From the NCBI GenBank assembly GCA_019912665.1, contig JAIOIE010000020.1:1-64000 (forward strand): DNA of 64,000 bases, written 5' to 3'. Positions 44,500 through 53,646 of this stretch are shown here, one piece after another (the stretch's first letter is position 1; each line of letters opens with the position of its first letter). Source of the DNA: Deltaproteobacteria bacterium (GTDB lineage Bacteria; Desulfobacterota; GWC2-55-46). The notes under the pieces were generated by a model. That model ran no database searches. It saw only the letters and a list, made by a program, of their open reading frames with translations, and was not told the origin of the DNA. The position numbers were made by a program, and so were the translations under genes.

Positions 44500-44522
44500 A
44501 TTGACTGAAATGGCATGGGCTT

Positions 44523-44556
44523 AAGGGGCAGCGATTTTTATCGCTGCCCCTTTTTT
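44523..44556. terminator. Bidirectional terminator between convergent genes
   Basis: AAGGGGCAGCGAT (44523-44535), TTTT loop, ATCGCTGCCCCTT (44540-44552), T-run to 44556 on the plus strand. It serves the plus-strand hemerythrin operon and the minus-strand NosD-like operon. Confidence 0.9.
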
Positions 44557-44568
44557 GTTGAGACCGCG

Positions 44569-44949
44569 CTAGAGCGGTATATGGATATAGACCACGTACA
44601 GCCACATGCAGATGAGAGAGGCTCCGAGCCAGCTTACGTATTTGAAGGCCCTCCGGCTCTTTGCGTGGACTATCTTGTGCTTGAGGAACATGATGAAGAA
44701 CGCGAGGGTCCAGCCGGATACGGACCAGAGGCTCAGGCCGAAGGTCGCGAAGGACATGACCGCGAGCACAAGGAGTATCCCGAACGAGATAAACCCGTTT
44801 CCTTTGTGTATCTTCTTCTCCACCTTGCCCTTGCCTTTCACCATCTGGAGCCCGCTTATGAAGCTCGTTGTAGCGAGGACCATCCCGATGCTCGCCAGGA
44901 GCGTTGAGATGTTCGTGAAAGCTTCGAACAGTTCGAAAATTTCTTCCAT
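44569..44949 (-). CDS. Small polytopic membrane protein
   Basis: 126 residues with four hydrophobic segments (about 14-34, 52-70, 73-90, 104-124) and a basic loop containing His (KVEKKIHKGNG; LKHKIVHAKSRR). Histidines near membrane borders could ligate haem, but no b-type cytochrome family is recognised with confidence. It starts 4 bp after the NosD-like gene and is surely co-transcribed with it. Confidence 0.75.
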   Translation of the reverse strand: MEEIFELFEAFTNISTLLASIGMVLATTSFISGLQMVKGKGKVEKKIHKGNGFISFGILLVLAVMSFATFGLSLWSVSGWTLAFFIMFLKHKIVHAKSRRAFKYVSWLGASLICMWLYVVYIHIPL

Positions 44950-44953
44950 GCCC

Positions 44954-45781
44954 TTATTCCTTGTATACGGCCTTCAGGATGTTCTTCTGGGCCAGATATG
45001 AGACTATCCCTAAATATATAAGCACTATCGGGAGTATCAGGAAGAGGTTGGGGAGGGTAGTATTCTCTTCCAGCTCGTTGCCTTTCGACTCGCTCACCAC
45101 TATGCCGTAGGTGTTCCTCAGGGTCTTGTTCCCGGTTATCCTGTTGTTGTTCGAGGAAAAGACCATGATGCCGTCCCACGTATTCAGGTTGACCTCGTTT
45201 CCTGATATCTCGTTCCCGTTCGAATAGCTTATGAAAAAACCCTTGTCCTTGTTGAGGGTCGAGCTGTTCGACACGACCCTGTTTTCATCCGACTTTTCCA
45301 TGTAAAGCCCGTACTGGGCGTTGGAGCTGGATTCGTTCCAGCTGACTACCGAGCGGCTCGTGCCCGAGAGCATTATGCCGGTCCCGTTTTTGGTGAAGAC
45401 GTTCCCGGTTACGGTCACATTGGAAGACCCGGAAACGAGTATGCCTGCGGCTTTCGAACCTGTGCCGGAGACCCCTGCGATGGTCACATCCGATGTGCCG
45501 GATACCTTTATGGCGGGAAGGTCCGGCCTCTCAGCCTGGATAAGAACGGCTGCCGGGCCGTTACTGGAGCTGAGTGTGAGGGGTTTCATTATTTCGACGT
45601 TCTCGATGTATACGCCGTCTTTGACGACTACGGCGTCGGACGGCGCCGCAGCGTCCACGGCCTCCTGTATGGATCTGTAGTCGCCAGGGACATGCAGAGT
45701 GGCGGCCTGCATTGGGGCCGGCAGTAGGAACAGGATAGTCAGAAAAAAGGCAAGGAATGGCTTTGTCATATACCTGGACAT
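44954..45781 (-). CDS. NosD-like right-handed beta-helix protein with C-terminal membrane anchor
   Basis: 275 residues from ATG 45781. N-terminal signal sequence (MTKPFLAFFLTILFLLPAPMQA), then IQEAVDAAAPSDAVVVKDGVYIENVEIMKPLTL as in NosD/PbH1 proteins. About eight parallel beta-helix coils follow with GIMLSGTS, GLYMEKSDEN, GFFISYSNGN and GIVVSESKGN. A C-terminal membrane segment (LFLILPIVLIYLGIVSYL) ends it. NosD helps copper-site maturation of nitrous oxide reductase, but no nosZ, nosF or nosY is present, so the role here is unknown. Confidence 0.82.
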   Translation of the reverse strand: MSRYMTKPFLAFFLTILFLLPAPMQAATLHVPGDYRSIQEAVDAAAPSDAVVVKDGVYIENVEIMKPLTLSSSNGPAAVLIQAERPDLPAIKVSGTSDVTIAGVSGTGSKAAGILVSGSSNVTVTGNVFTKNGTGIMLSGTSRSVVSWNESSSNAQYGLYMEKSDENRVVSNSSTLNKDKGFFISYSNGNEISGNEVNLNTWDGIMVFSSNNNRITGNKTLRNTYGIVVSESKGNELEENTTLPNLFLILPIVLIYLGIVSYLAQKNILKAVYKE

Positions 45782-45959
45782 AAGCAAAGAATTCCGCCTG
45801 CACGGCGGGAAGCAGTGTTTACTGGAGATTCATAGCGTCAATATACCGTGGAATATATCAGAAACCCTGAGGGAAGTCTATTGGATTTGCTCGGGGCGCG
45901 GGGGTTTGACTATATGAAAATTAGAGGACGCCAGCAAAGTCCAGCATCTGATAAAAGTG

Positions 45960-46643
45960 CTATTCCGCCGCGCTCGGAAGGGCGGGCGCACAGCCGAGTA
46001 TCCAACCGTTATCCCTGGCGCTGAAGTGGCGGTTGTCCCCTATAATAAGATGGTCGTGCACTATCAGGTCCACGGCAAGGGAGGCCCTGTCGAGTTCCCT
46101 TATGAGGTGCCTGTCCTCGGCGGACGGAGCCGGATTGCCGCTCGGATGGTTGTGGGCGAAAACCGCCGAGCGCGCGTTATGCAGAAAGGCGCGCTCGATC
46201 ACCTTTCTCGGATATATGGCGGTCCTGTTGACTGTCCCTTCGTGGAGCGTTTCGATTGCAAGGACCTCGTTTTTCGAATTCATGTATATCGCCACGAACT
46301 TCTCGACCTTTTCGCCGAAAAGGCGGAGTTTTAGATAGTCAAGGACGTCCTTTTTGCACCTTATCGCGTCCCTTCCGGCGACTTTTTCCTTCAAGAGGCC
46401 TGACGCGATGCTCCTTGCAGCCAGTATCAGGAACGCCGGTTTCTCCTCTATCCCGCCTATTTCGATAAGCTGCTTGAAGGATGCGCCGAAGACCCCCAGA
46501 GGGCCGCCCATCTTTTTCATAATGGATTCTGCCTTGGCCCTAGGGTCGCCTCCGGTGCCGGCGAGCCTGAAGATGACCTCGAGTATTTCGTCGTTTCTGA
46601 GGTCCTCGGAGTTCGTTTTCAGTTTCATGAGTATATTTTTCAT
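45960..46643 (-). CDS. radC: RadC-family JAB/MPN protein
   Basis: 227 residues. N-terminal helix-hairpin-helix-like region (residues about 10-75) and a C-terminal JAMM domain with the metal-binding HNHPSGNPAPSAED pattern and an upstream Glu. The family is conserved but its once-claimed role in DNA repair is not established. It stands alone on the minus strand. Confidence 0.92.
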   Translation of the reverse strand: MKNILMKLKTNSEDLRNDEILEVIFRLAGTGGDPRAKAESIMKKMGGPLGVFGASFKQLIEIGGIEEKPAFLILAARSIASGLLKEKVAGRDAIRCKKDVLDYLKLRLFGEKVEKFVAIYMNSKNEVLAIETLHEGTVNRTAIYPRKVIERAFLHNARSAVFAHNHPSGNPAPSAEDRHLIRELDRASLAVDLIVHDHLIIGDNRHFSARDNGWILGCAPALPSAAE

Positions 46644-46727
46644 CTCTCAGGATGCCTTGCCGCGGCGCTCTCGATTCCGGAACTGCAATGGCCGGTTGAT
46701 AATAAAGCACGGTCTTCATAAAGAAGC

Positions 46728-46919
46728 TCAGGGGATGTCCTTTGCCTTCCGGACGCCTTTCACCCGCTTTCCGGAGAGTATGGAGACAAGCTCGTCAAGG
46801 GTCCTGAAAACCCGCTTTTTTCCGCGCAAGCTGTCCTCGATGATGCCTACGGCCTCGGAAGGGTTCTTCCTGTCCTGGCGGTAGATCCGGATTACGAATA
46901 TCTTTTCCGTGTCTCTCAT
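46728..46919 (-). CDS. Small hypothetical protein
   Basis: 63 residues: DTEKIFVIRIYRQDRKNPSEAVGIIEDSLRGKKRVFRTLDELVSILSG. The strand-helix pattern and basic end look like a genuine small cytosolic protein of a type common near RadC or regulatory genes in deltaproteobacteria, but no named family is certain. A TATAAT-like -10 (46927-46932, minus strand) ends only 7 nt before the ATG, so the transcript may be leaderless. Confidence 0.55.
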   Translation of the reverse strand: MRDTEKIFVIRIYRQDRKNPSEAVGIIEDSLRGKKRVFRTLDELVSILSGKRVKGVRKAKDIP

Positions 46920-47072
46920 TAAGAGGATTATAGGATTTTCAGGTTACGGATTGATTACAGATTGAGGCAGGCGGAAAAAAATATTAGAGGGCAGGCCTTA
47001 AATCAAGAGGAAGTCATGTACGGCAGAGCCGGGGTAAGTTCACAAACCCATGCGGAACTGCTCAAAAAGAAA

Positions 47073-47103
47073 GGAGCCATGGCTTTTGCCATGGCTCCTT
47101 TTT
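47073..47103. terminator. Terminator of tRNA-Ala
   Basis: GGAGCCATGGC (47073-47083), TTTT loop, GCCATGGCTCC (47088-47098), flanked by A-rich (47064-47072) and T-rich (47099-47103) runs, so it works on both strands. It lies directly after the tRNA on the minus strand. Confidence 0.9.
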
Positions 47104-47105
47104 CC

Positions 47106-47181
47106 TGGTGGAGCAGAGGGGGATCGAACCCCTGACCTCAAGACTGCCAGCCTTGCGCTCTCCCAGCTGAGCTACTGCCCC
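47106..47181 (-). tRNA. tRNA-Ala (anticodon GGC)
   Basis: 76 nt with encoded CCA. The acceptor stem GGGGCAG pairs with CTGCTCC and includes the G3-U70 wobble pair that identifies tRNA-Ala. D-arm GCTCAGCTGGGAGAGC, anticodon stem CAAGG/TCTTG with loop CTGGCAG (anticodon GGC, reading GCC/GCU), T-arm GGGGTTCGATCCCC. Confidence 0.97.
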
Positions 47182-47213
47182 AAACTTTGTTTTTCCTCGA
47201 AGACAGATATATA

Positions 47214-47242
47214 TAAATAACACTCCGGCAATTCACTGTCAA
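47214..47242 (-). promoter_or_regulatory. Probable promoter of tRNA-Ala
   Basis: On the minus strand a perfect -35 TTGACA (47237-47242) is followed after 17 bp by TATTTA (47214-47219), giving a start about 25 nt before the tRNA 5' end. The -10 is weak, but the surrounding TATATA-rich sequence would melt easily. Confidence 0.55.
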
Positions 47243-47331
47243 TCGAAAATTCGCGCGGCGGCATCGTGATGAAACCAGGAAGGAGCATGATGAACAGGTT
47301 CGAGAAATTACATTTCTCCTCATTTTTTAGC

Positions 47332-47360
47332 TTGCAATGGTTTGAAAAAAATTGTATGAA
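47332..47360 (+). promoter_or_regulatory. Weak candidate promoter of second HU gene
   Basis: TTGCAA (47332-47337), 17 bp, TATGAA (47355-47360) in an AT-rich stretch about 85 bp before the ATG. The remaining sequence from 47243 to 47444 shows no gene. Confidence 0.4.
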
Positions 47361-47444
47361 TACTAAACCGCACATGAGGTATGACCCGCTTGGAGCTCTA
47401 TGCGGCGTTATATTCAAACTTTCAAAACACAATAGGAGGTTCAG

Positions 47445-47732
47445 ATGGGAAAGCCGTTAACCAAGTCTCAGATCGCTGATTCAATCTCCAAAAAAGTCGG
47501 TGTGACGAAAAAGCTCGCAAGCGAGATGATCAACACCCTCGCGCAGCTTTCCTACAAAGAGGCCAAGAACTCCTTCACTATACCCGGAATAGGCAAGCTC
47601 GTTCTCGTGAAGAGGAAGGCAAGGACCGGCAGGAACCCCCAGACCGGCGCTGCCATAAAGATACCGGCCAAGAGGGTCGTGAAGTTCAGGGTGGCCAAGG
47701 CCTGCAAGGACGCGGTGCTCGGCGCAAAGTAA
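47445..47732 (+). CDS. HU/IHF-family DNA-binding protein (paralogue 2)
   Basis: 95 residues, very like the protein at 16270-16563: LTKSQIADSISKKVGVTKK, NSFTIPGIGKLVLVKRKARTGRNPQTGAAIKIPAKRVVKFR. An AGGAGG precedes the ATG. It is monocistronic, with its own terminator. Two diverged copies in one genome suggest homo- and heterodimer forms or growth-phase-specific use. Confidence 0.92.
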   Translation: MGKPLTKSQIADSISKKVGVTKKLASEMINTLAQLSYKEAKNSFTIPGIGKLVLVKRKARTGRNPQTGAAIKIPAKRVVKFRVAKACKDAVLGAK

Positions 47733-47757
47733 GCCTCTCGCAAACCTCTACGAATGG

Positions 47758-47784
47758 AAAAGCCCCCTTACAGGGGGCTTTTTT
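47758..47784 (+). terminator. Terminator after second HU gene
   Basis: AAAAGCCCCCT (47758-47768), loop TAC, AGGGGGCTTTT (47772-47782), with T-run continuing to 47784. Confidence 0.92.
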
Positions 47785-47907
47785 ATTTTGCGGTTAAGGA
47801 GCTTCACAAAATTTATACGATAGCCTTTGTATTACGACTGCCCAGCGCCTTGCCATAAGGCAGGCCCATTTTTATCCCAACACAGCTATTTCCTCTTATT
47901 TTCCCTC

Positions 47908-47937
47908 TTGTAATCCGGGATTTTATTCTGATATGAT
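47908..47937 (+). promoter_or_regulatory. Candidate promoter of nrdR-rib-nusB operon
   Basis: TTGTAA (47908-47913), 18 bp spacer, TATGAT (47932-47937). The predicted start (about 47944) falls only a few bases before the nrdR ATG at 47947, so the mRNA would be leaderless or nearly so. No FMN riboswitch is present upstream. Confidence 0.55.
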
Positions 47938-47946
47938 TTCAAGGTT

Positions 47947-48411
47947 ATGAAATGCCCATTTTGCGGTTTCCTTGAGGACAAGGTCATAGATTCCCGCCTT
48001 TCACAGGACGGCAGCACCACCCGGAGGCGGAGGGAGTGCCTTAGCTGCGCCAAGAGGTTCACGACCTATGAAAGGGTCGAGGAGGCGCTCCCGCTCGTCG
48101 CAAAGAAGGACGGCAGGCGCGAGATATTCGACCGGACAAAGATACTGAACGGCATAATGAAGGCCTGCGAGAAGAGGCCCGTAAGCCTCGATGAGATAGA
48201 GAAGGCGGTCGCCCGGCTCGAGACCAGGTTCATAGATTCCGGCGAGAGGGAGATCCCGAGCTCGTCTATCGGCGAGGCCGTGATGGAGGAATTGAAGGGG
48301 CTCGACGAGGTCGCATACGTGAGGTTCGCCTCGGTCTACAGGGACTTCAGGGACATAAACGAGTTCATGCATGAATTGAAGGACCTCCTTGAAGTGAAGA
48401 AAAGGACCTGA
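47947..48411 (+). CDS. nrdR: Transcriptional repressor NrdR
   Basis: 154 residues. Zinc ribbon CPFCG...CLSCAKRF with the basic [18 protein letters not shown] block, then an ATP-cone domain ([27 protein letters not shown]). It represses ribonucleotide reductase genes via NrdR boxes in response to (d)ATP. nrdR upstream of ribD and nusB is a common arrangement. Its stop overlaps ribD (TGATG). Confidence 0.97.
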   Translation: MKCPFCGFLEDKVIDSRLSQDGSTTRRRRECLSCAKRFTTYERVEEALPLVAKKDGRREIFDRTKILNGIMKACEKRPVSLDEIEKAVARLETRFIDSGEREIPSSSIGEAVMEELKGLDEVAYVRFASVYRDFRDINEFMHELKDLLEVKKRT

Positions 48412-49517
48412 TGGCGCGGCATGAGGATTTCATGCGCGCTGCGCTCAAATTCGCCCGCAAGGGACTCGGCAGGACCAGCCCCAACCCCGCGGTCGGCGCT
48501 GTAATAGTAAGGAGCGGCCGGATAATCTCCTCAGGCTGGCACCGGAAGGCAGGCCTGCCCCATGCCGAGATAGAGGCCCTTTCAGGGGCCGCAGGGGACC
48601 TCAAAAATGCCGTCATGTACGTGACGCTCGAGCCCTGTTGCCATTACGGCAGGACCCCGCCCTGCACCGAGGCCCTGATACGCTCAGGCGTAAGGAAGGT
48701 GGTCATAGGGGCGCTCGACCCCAATCCGCAAGTGAGCGGAAAAGGGGCGAGGAGCTTAAGGAAGGCCGGCATAGAGGTCGTCTCCGGCGTCCTCGAAGAG
48801 GAATGCATGGCCGTTAACGAAGCCTACACGAGCTATATCCGCAGCCGCACTCCGTTCGTAACGCTGAAGCTCGCGTCCTCCCTCGACGGCCGCATAGCAA
48901 CCTCCACAGGCGAGTCCAGATGGATAACGGGGCCGCTTGCCCGTAAGCGCGTCCATAGCCTCCGTTCCGTGAACGACGCTGTAATGGTCGGGAGAAGGAC
49001 TGTAGAGAGGGACGACCCGGAGCTTACGGTAAGGCTCGCGAAGGGAAGGGACCCGATAAGGGTGGTCCTCGATAGCAACCTTCTCACCCCGTCCACGGCA
49101 AGCGTCTATAATGGCGTAAAGGAGGGCAAGGCCCGGCTCATATTCTTTGTGACTTCCAGGGCCTCGTCTTTGCGGATTAAAAAGGCCCGGGAGAACGGGG
49201 CTCAAGTGGTAAGGGTCGCAGCCTCAGGAAAAGGGGTTTCCGTAAAGAACGTCCTCCGGGAGCTCGGAAAACGGGAGATAACGAGCGTGCTGGTCGAGGG
49301 CGGCGGCGAGCTTGCCTCCTCGCTCATACAGGCAGGCCTGGTCGATAAGTATGTCCTTTTCTACGGCCCTGTCATCATAGGCGGCGACGGGAAGCCCTCG
49401 GTCGCTTCAATCGGGCTGAAAGGGCTTGCAAAGGCCCCCAGGCTCGAGAGGGTGACTGCCAAGGCCATTGACGGCGGCGTTGTCGTCGAAGGATATCCGG
49501 CCTGGAAAGAGGGGTAG
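48411..49517 (+). CDS. ribD: Bifunctional pyrimidine deaminase/reductase RibD
   Basis: 368 residues. N-terminal deaminase (1-145) with zinc ligands in LPHAEIEAL and PCCHYGRTPPC; C-terminal reductase (146-360) with LKLASSLDGRIATSTGESRWITG and VLVEGGGELASSLI. It performs two consecutive steps of riboflavin synthesis after GTP cyclohydrolase II. It is coupled to nrdR by overlap. Confidence 0.97.
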   Translation: MARHEDFMRAALKFARKGLGRTSPNPAVGAVIVRSGRIISSGWHRKAGLPHAEIEALSGAAGDLKNAVMYVTLEPCCHYGRTPPCTEALIRSGVRKVVIGALDPNPQVSGKGARSLRKAGIEVVSGVLEEECMAVNEAYTSYIRSRTPFVTLKLASSLDGRIATSTGESRWITGPLARKRVHSLRSVNDAVMVGRRTVERDDPELTVRLAKGRDPIRVVLDSNLLTPSTASVYNGVKEGKARLIFFVTSRASSLRIKKARENGAQVVRVAASGKGVSVKNVLRELGKREITSVLVEGGGELASSLIQAGLVDKYVLFYGPVIIGGDGKPSVASIGLKGLAKAPRLERVTAKAIDGGVVVEGYPAWKEG

Positions 49518-49522
49518 GGTAT

Positions 49523-50167
49523 ATGTTCACTGGTATCATAGAAGACGTAGGCACGGTTAAACATATTGAAAAAAAAGGGCCTTTTGGTAGAATAACGGTT
49601 GAGACCGCGCTCCCCTTGAACGAGCTGAGGGAAGGGGATTCCATCTCGGTAGACGGGGCCTGCCTCACGGCGGCCGGTTTTTCCGGGAATGCTTTCAGCG
49701 CCGACGTAAGCGAAGAGACACTTCGGGTGACCACGCTGGGCGGGCTTATCGCCGGAAGCAAGGTCAATATCGAGAGGGCTTTGACGCTTACAAGGCCGCT
49801 TGGCGGCCACCTCGTTACAGGCCACATCGACGGGGTCGGGTCTATCAAAAAAATGGCCCGGAGCGGCGATTACCTGGATCTCGAAATAGCTGTCCCGCCG
49901 GAGCTAATGGCCCAGGTCGTAAAGAAAGGCTCCATATCAATCGACGGCATAAGCTTGACAATAGCCGACCTCGGCCCGGGATGCGTGAGGATAGCGATAA
50001 TCCCGCATACGCTAGTCAAAACGACCCTGCTTTCAAAGCGAGAGGGTTCGAGAGTAAATATTGAGACCGACATCATAGGCAAGTACGTAGAGAAGTTTTT
50101 CAACAAAAAAGAGAGCCGCATAACCGAGGAGTTCCTTTCGGAGCACGGATTCGGCACGAAGGTCTGA
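49523..50167 (+). CDS. ribE: Riboflavin synthase alpha chain
   Basis: 214 residues, an internal duplication of two lumazine-binding barrels: MFTGIIEDVGTV and a second GHLVTGHIDGVGSI. It makes riboflavin from two 6,7-dimethyl-8-ribityllumazine molecules. It starts 5 bp after ribD. Confidence 0.97.
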   Translation: MFTGIIEDVGTVKHIEKKGPFGRITVETALPLNELREGDSISVDGACLTAAGFSGNAFSADVSEETLRVTTLGGLIAGSKVNIERALTLTRPLGGHLVTGHIDGVGSIKKMARSGDYLDLEIAVPPELMAQVVKKGSISIDGISLTIADLGPGCVRIAIIPHTLVKTTLLSKREGSRVNIETDIIGKYVEKFFNKKESRITEEFLSEHGFGTKV

Positions 50168-50170
50168 CAC

Positions 50171-51433
50171 ATGTCGATAAAGAGGATAGAAGAGGCTTTA
50201 AAAGCCATAAGGGAAGGCAGGATGGTCATCCTCGTCGACGACGAGGACAGGGAGAACGAGGGCGACCTCTGCATGGCCGCCGAGATGATAACGCCCGAGG
50301 CCGTGAACTTCATGGCCAGGCACGCGCGCGGCCTCATCTGCGTGACGTTAACCGAGGAGAGGGCCGACCTCCTCGCCCTTCCGCCCATGGTGGACGACAA
50401 CACATCCCTTTTCAGGACCGCCTTCACGGTTTCAGTCGATGCGAGGGACAACGTAACTACCGGCATTTCCGCGTCAGACAGGGCGAAAACCATATTGGCC
50501 TGCGTTGACGACAACGCCGGGCCCGGCGACCTTGTCCGCCCCGGGCACATATTCCCCTTGAGGGCAAAAACGGGCGGCGTGCTCGTCCGGACCGGCCAGA
50601 CAGAGGGCTCGGTCGACCTCTCCCGCCTTGCGGGCCTTAAGCCAGCTGGCGTCATCTGCGAGATAATGAACGAGGACGGCACAATGGCCCGGATGAAGGA
50701 CCTGGAGGCCTTCGCGAAAGAGCACGGGCTCATGATCGTCACCATAGCCGACATAATCGAATACAGGCTCAAGCGCGACAGGCTCGTTACCCGCGCGGCG
50801 GAGGCGACAGTCCCCACCAGGCACGCCGGCGAGTGGACTGCGGTCGTCTACACTAACGACGTCGATACTCACGAGCACCTGGCCCTCGTAAAGGGGGAGA
50901 TAACGCCGGATGAGCCCGTCCTTGTGCGCGTCCATTCCGAGTGCCTCACGGGCGACGTCTTCGGGAGCGAGCGGTGCGACTGCGGCGAGCAGCTTAAGAG
51001 CGCCATGAAGATGATAGAGAAGGAGGGTAAAGGCATCCTTCTCTATATGCACCAGGAAGGCAGGGGCATCGGCCTCGTAAACAAGATAAAGGCCTACGCG
51101 CTCCAGGACAAGGGGCTCGATACGGTCGAGGCCAACGAGAAGCTCGGATTCAAGGCGGATTTGAGGGACTACGGCCTGGGCGCGCAGATACTCCGGGACC
51201 TCGGCGTGGGGAAGATGCGGATACTCACGAACAACCCGAAGAAGATAAAGGGGCTCGAAGGCTTCGGACTGGAGATAGTCGAGAGGGTCCCCATAGAGTC
51301 GGTGCCGCACAGCAGGAACGTCAAGTACCTAAGGGTCAAGAAGGACAAGCTCGGGCACCTCATATCCAACCTCGACGCCGAAGCCGAGGTCGAGGCAGGC
51401 GCCGGGGCAGGTCCGTCAGAGCCCTTCAAGTAA
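50171..51433 (+). CDS. ribBA: Bifunctional DHBP synthase / GTP cyclohydrolase II
   Basis: 420 residues. The N-terminal DHBP synthase domain (1-205) has [14 protein letters not shown] and the TGISASDRA loop. The C-terminal GTP cyclohydrolase II (206-400) has zinc ligands in [11 protein letters not shown] and HQEGRGIGL. Both domains keep their active residues. The last 20 residues form a flexible Glu/Ala/Gly tail. It starts 3 bp after ribE. Confidence 0.97.
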   Translation: MSIKRIEEALKAIREGRMVILVDDEDRENEGDLCMAAEMITPEAVNFMARHARGLICVTLTEERADLLALPPMVDDNTSLFRTAFTVSVDARDNVTTGISASDRAKTILACVDDNAGPGDLVRPGHIFPLRAKTGGVLVRTGQTEGSVDLSRLAGLKPAGVICEIMNEDGTMARMKDLEAFAKEHGLMIVTIADIIEYRLKRDRLVTRAAEATVPTRHAGEWTAVVYTNDVDTHEHLALVKGEITPDEPVLVRVHSECLTGDVFGSERCDCGEQLKSAMKMIEKEGKGILLYMHQEGRGIGLVNKIKAYALQDKGLDTVEANEKLGFKADLRDYGLGAQILRDLGVGKMRILTNNPKKIKGLEGFGLEIVERVPIESVPHSRNVKYLRVKKDKLGHLISNLDAEAEVEAGAGAGPSEPFK

Positions 51434-51512
51434 TCCATCCAAATATGCGTTGATACCGGGCGAGGTCCGGTGTATATTAACAGGCTTCAAAGAACTCCCT
51501 TAAGGAGGGTCT

Positions 51513-51989
51513 ATGCCGAGGGTAATAGAGGGGAACCTGAGCGCCAAGGGGCTCAAGGTCGCCGTGGTCCTGGGAAGGTTCAACGATTTCATAAGCGAAA
51601 GGCTCCTTGACGGCGCTGTAGACACGCTCCTCCGTAGCGGCGCATCCGATAGCGACATAGACGTCGTCAAGGTGCCGGGCTCTTTCGAGATGCCGGTAGC
51701 GGCCAAGACCCTCGCCTCGAGCGGCCGCTATGACGCCATACTATGCCTCGGCTGCGTCATCAGGGGCGCTACCCCCCATTTCGACTATGTCGCAGGCGAG
51801 GCGGCAAAGGGCATCGCAAAGGTGGCCCTGGATTTCGAAACACCCGTCGCCTTCGGCGTCGTCACCGCCGACAACCTCGAACAGGCCATAGAACGGGCCG
51901 GCACCAAATCCGGGAACAAGGGCAGGGACGCGGCGCTCACGGCCATCGAGATGGCCAACCTCTTGAAGACCATCGGGAAAAGGAAGTAA
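51513..51989 (+). CDS. ribH: 6,7-dimethyl-8-ribityllumazine synthase
   Basis: 158 residues, with [20 protein letters not shown] and the phosphate-binding [29 protein letters not shown] precedes the ATG. It is the lumazine synthase that feeds RibE, and usually builds 60-mer capsids or pentamers. An 80 bp gap separates it from ribBA. Confidence 0.97.
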   Translation: MPRVIEGNLSAKGLKVAVVLGRFNDFISERLLDGAVDTLLRSGASDSDIDVVKVPGSFEMPVAAKTLASSGRYDAILCLGCVIRGATPHFDYVAGEAAKGIAKVALDFETPVAFGVVTADNLEQAIERAGTKSGNKGRDAALTAIEMANLLKTIGKRK

Positions 51990-51998
51990 GCGCCCCGG

Positions 51999-52418
51999 AT
52001 GAGCGTAAGGCGAAAGGCGCGGGAGACCGCCCTTCAGATACTCTATAAGACCGACATCTCGGAGGGCAGGGCCGGAGAGGACCTGCTTGAGTTTGACTCC
52101 CTTGTCGCGGGCACCGAGGCAAGGCGGTACTGCGAAACCCTCGTAAGCGGCATAGCCGCGAAACGGGACGAGATCGACTACGTAATCGAAAAGCATTCCG
52201 AAAACTGGACCGTCGAGCGCATGGCCGTTGTGGACAGGAATATCCTCCGGATCGCGGTCTACGAGCTCATGTACTCCGAAGACGTGCCTTATAAGGTCGC
52301 CATAGACGAGGCGGTCGAGCTCGCTAAACTCTACGGCACCGAGGAGTCAGGGGCCTTCATAAACGGCATAGTAGACAAGGTACGGAAAAGCCTGGGGAAA
52401 AAGCCGCCCGGAGCTTAA
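51999..52418 (+). CDS. nusB: Transcription antitermination protein NusB
   Basis: 139 residues: VRRKARETALQILYKTDI at the start and FINGIVDKVRKSLGKK at the end. It binds boxA RNA with S10. The ribH-nusB order is widespread. It starts 9 bp after ribH and its stop lies in the terminator stem. Confidence 0.96.
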   Translation: MSVRRKARETALQILYKTDISEGRAGEDLLEFDSLVAGTEARRYCETLVSGIAAKRDEIDYVIEKHSENWTVERMAVVDRNILRIAVYELMYSEDVPYKVAIDEAVELAKLYGTEESGAFINGIVDKVRKSLGKKPPGA

Positions 52419-52439
52419 AGCCCCTGAGGGGGCTTTTTT
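52417..52439 (+). terminator. Terminator closing the rib-nusB operon
   Basis: AAAGCCCC, TGAG, GGGGC followed by T6 (52434-52439). The stem includes the nusB stop codon. Confidence 0.88.
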
Positions 52440-52447
52440 AATGGCAT

Positions 52448-52475
52448 TTGACAGGATATTTACGGGCAGTATAAT
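52448..52475 (+). promoter_or_regulatory. Perfect-hexamer sigma-70 promoter
   Basis: TTGACA (52448-52453), 16 bp, TATAAT (52470-52475). Both hexamers match consensus. The start would be near 52482, giving a 17-nt leader before the GTG at 52499. Confidence 0.88.
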
Positions 52476-52498
52476 ACTTTAGTGAGGAGCCGTATTCC

Positions 52499-53635
52499 GT
52501 GAAAGTTCAGTTGTTGGATCTGGCCGCGCAGTACCGTAAGATAAGAAAAGAGGTGCTCCGGGAAGTAAAGGCAGTCTGCGACTCTCAGCATTACGTGCTC
52601 GGGAAGCATGTCTCGGGGCTTGAATCGGAAATAGCCGCGTACTGCGGCGCGAAGTTCGCGGTGGGCGTGGCCTCCGGGACAGAGGCGTTGCTCCTGGCCC
52701 TCATGGCCGCCGGAGTAAAGGCGGGCGACCTGGTCGCCACGACCCCTTTCACGTTCTTCGCGACAGCCGGGTCGATAGCGAGGCTCGGGGCAATCCCGGT
52801 CTTTGTGGACATAGACCCGGAGACCTACAATATAGACACCGGGAAGTTCGAGGCGCTCCTTAAAAAGCGCGGGAAGGGCATAAAGGCCGTTATACCGGTC
52901 CATCTCTATGGGCAGTGCGCGGACATGGACCCGATAATGAAGGCCGCCCGGAAGCACGGGGTGGCTGTCATAGAGGACGCGGCGCAGTCCATAGGCGCGG
53001 AATACAAGGGAAAGAGGGCGGGCTCAATAGGCCACATGGGATGCCTCTCCTTCTACCCCACGAAGAACCTCGGGTGCTTCGGCGACGGCGGCATGGTCAC
53101 GACGAACGACGCGAAGCTCGCCGAGAGGCTTAAGATGCTACGAGTCCACGGGAGCCGCGTCCGGTACTACCACGACGAAGTCGGCCTCAATAGCAGGCTC
53201 GACGAGATACAGGCGGCGGTCCTCCGGGTGAAACTCAAGTACCTCGATTCATGGGCCGGGGGAAGGGCGAAAAACGCTGAACGCTATGACAGGCTTTTCG
53301 GAAGAGCGGCGATAAAGGGCGTATTGAGCACGCCGTTTATCCAGGAAGGCAACCGCTCGGTCTACAACCAGTACGTCATAAGGGTCAAGAAAAGAGACGA
53401 GCTCAGGGTCCATCTTTCCGCCGCAGGCATAGGGAGCGAGATATACTATCCGCTTCCGCTCCATCTCCAGAAGTGCTTCAAGGGGCTCGGATACAAGAGA
53501 GGCGACTTCCCAGTATCCGAGGCGGCGGCAAAAGAGGTGCTTGCGCTCCCCATATATCCCGAGCTTACGCTGCCTCAGCAGAAGAATGTAGTAGCCGCGA
53601 TAGCGGGGTTTTACGGCCAGGGGAATCGTAAATAA
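52499..53635 (+). CDS. DegT/DnrJ/EryC1-family sugar aminotransferase
   Basis: 378 residues, GTG start. PLP-dependent fold with the PLP-site GTEALLLAL, the catalytic-lysine region [34 protein letters not shown] and the C-terminal [14 protein letters not shown] block. It transfers an amino group onto a nucleotide-linked keto sugar for cell-surface glycans. It starts 24 bp after a consensus promoter and pairs with the sugar-nucleotide decarboxylase downstream. The exact sugar is unknown. Confidence 0.92.
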   Translation: MKVQLLDLAAQYRKIRKEVLREVKAVCDSQHYVLGKHVSGLESEIAAYCGAKFAVGVASGTEALLLALMAAGVKAGDLVATTPFTFFATAGSIARLGAIPVFVDIDPETYNIDTGKFEALLKKRGKGIKAVIPVHLYGQCADMDPIMKAARKHGVAVIEDAAQSIGAEYKGKRAGSIGHMGCLSFYPTKNLGCFGDGGMVTTNDAKLAERLKMLRVHGSRVRYYHDEVGLNSRLDEIQAAVLRVKLKYLDSWAGGRAKNAERYDRLFGRAAIKGVLSTPFIQEGNRSVYNQYVIRVKKRDELRVHLSAAGIGSEIYYPLPLHLQKCFKGLGYKRGDFPVSEAAAKEVLALPIYPELTLPQQKNVVAAIAGFYGQGNRK

Positions 53636-53646
53636 GGAGGAAGCCG

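Noticed and set aside
45960..47181. radC beside a tRNA as a sign of an integrated element
   Set aside because: No integrase, no direct repeat of the tRNA 3' end and no phage or conjugation genes were found nearby.
47785..47946. Possible FMN riboswitch before the rib genes
   Set aside because: The region is short and lacks the conserved RFN core; its only structure is a small GCCTT...AAGGC hairpin.
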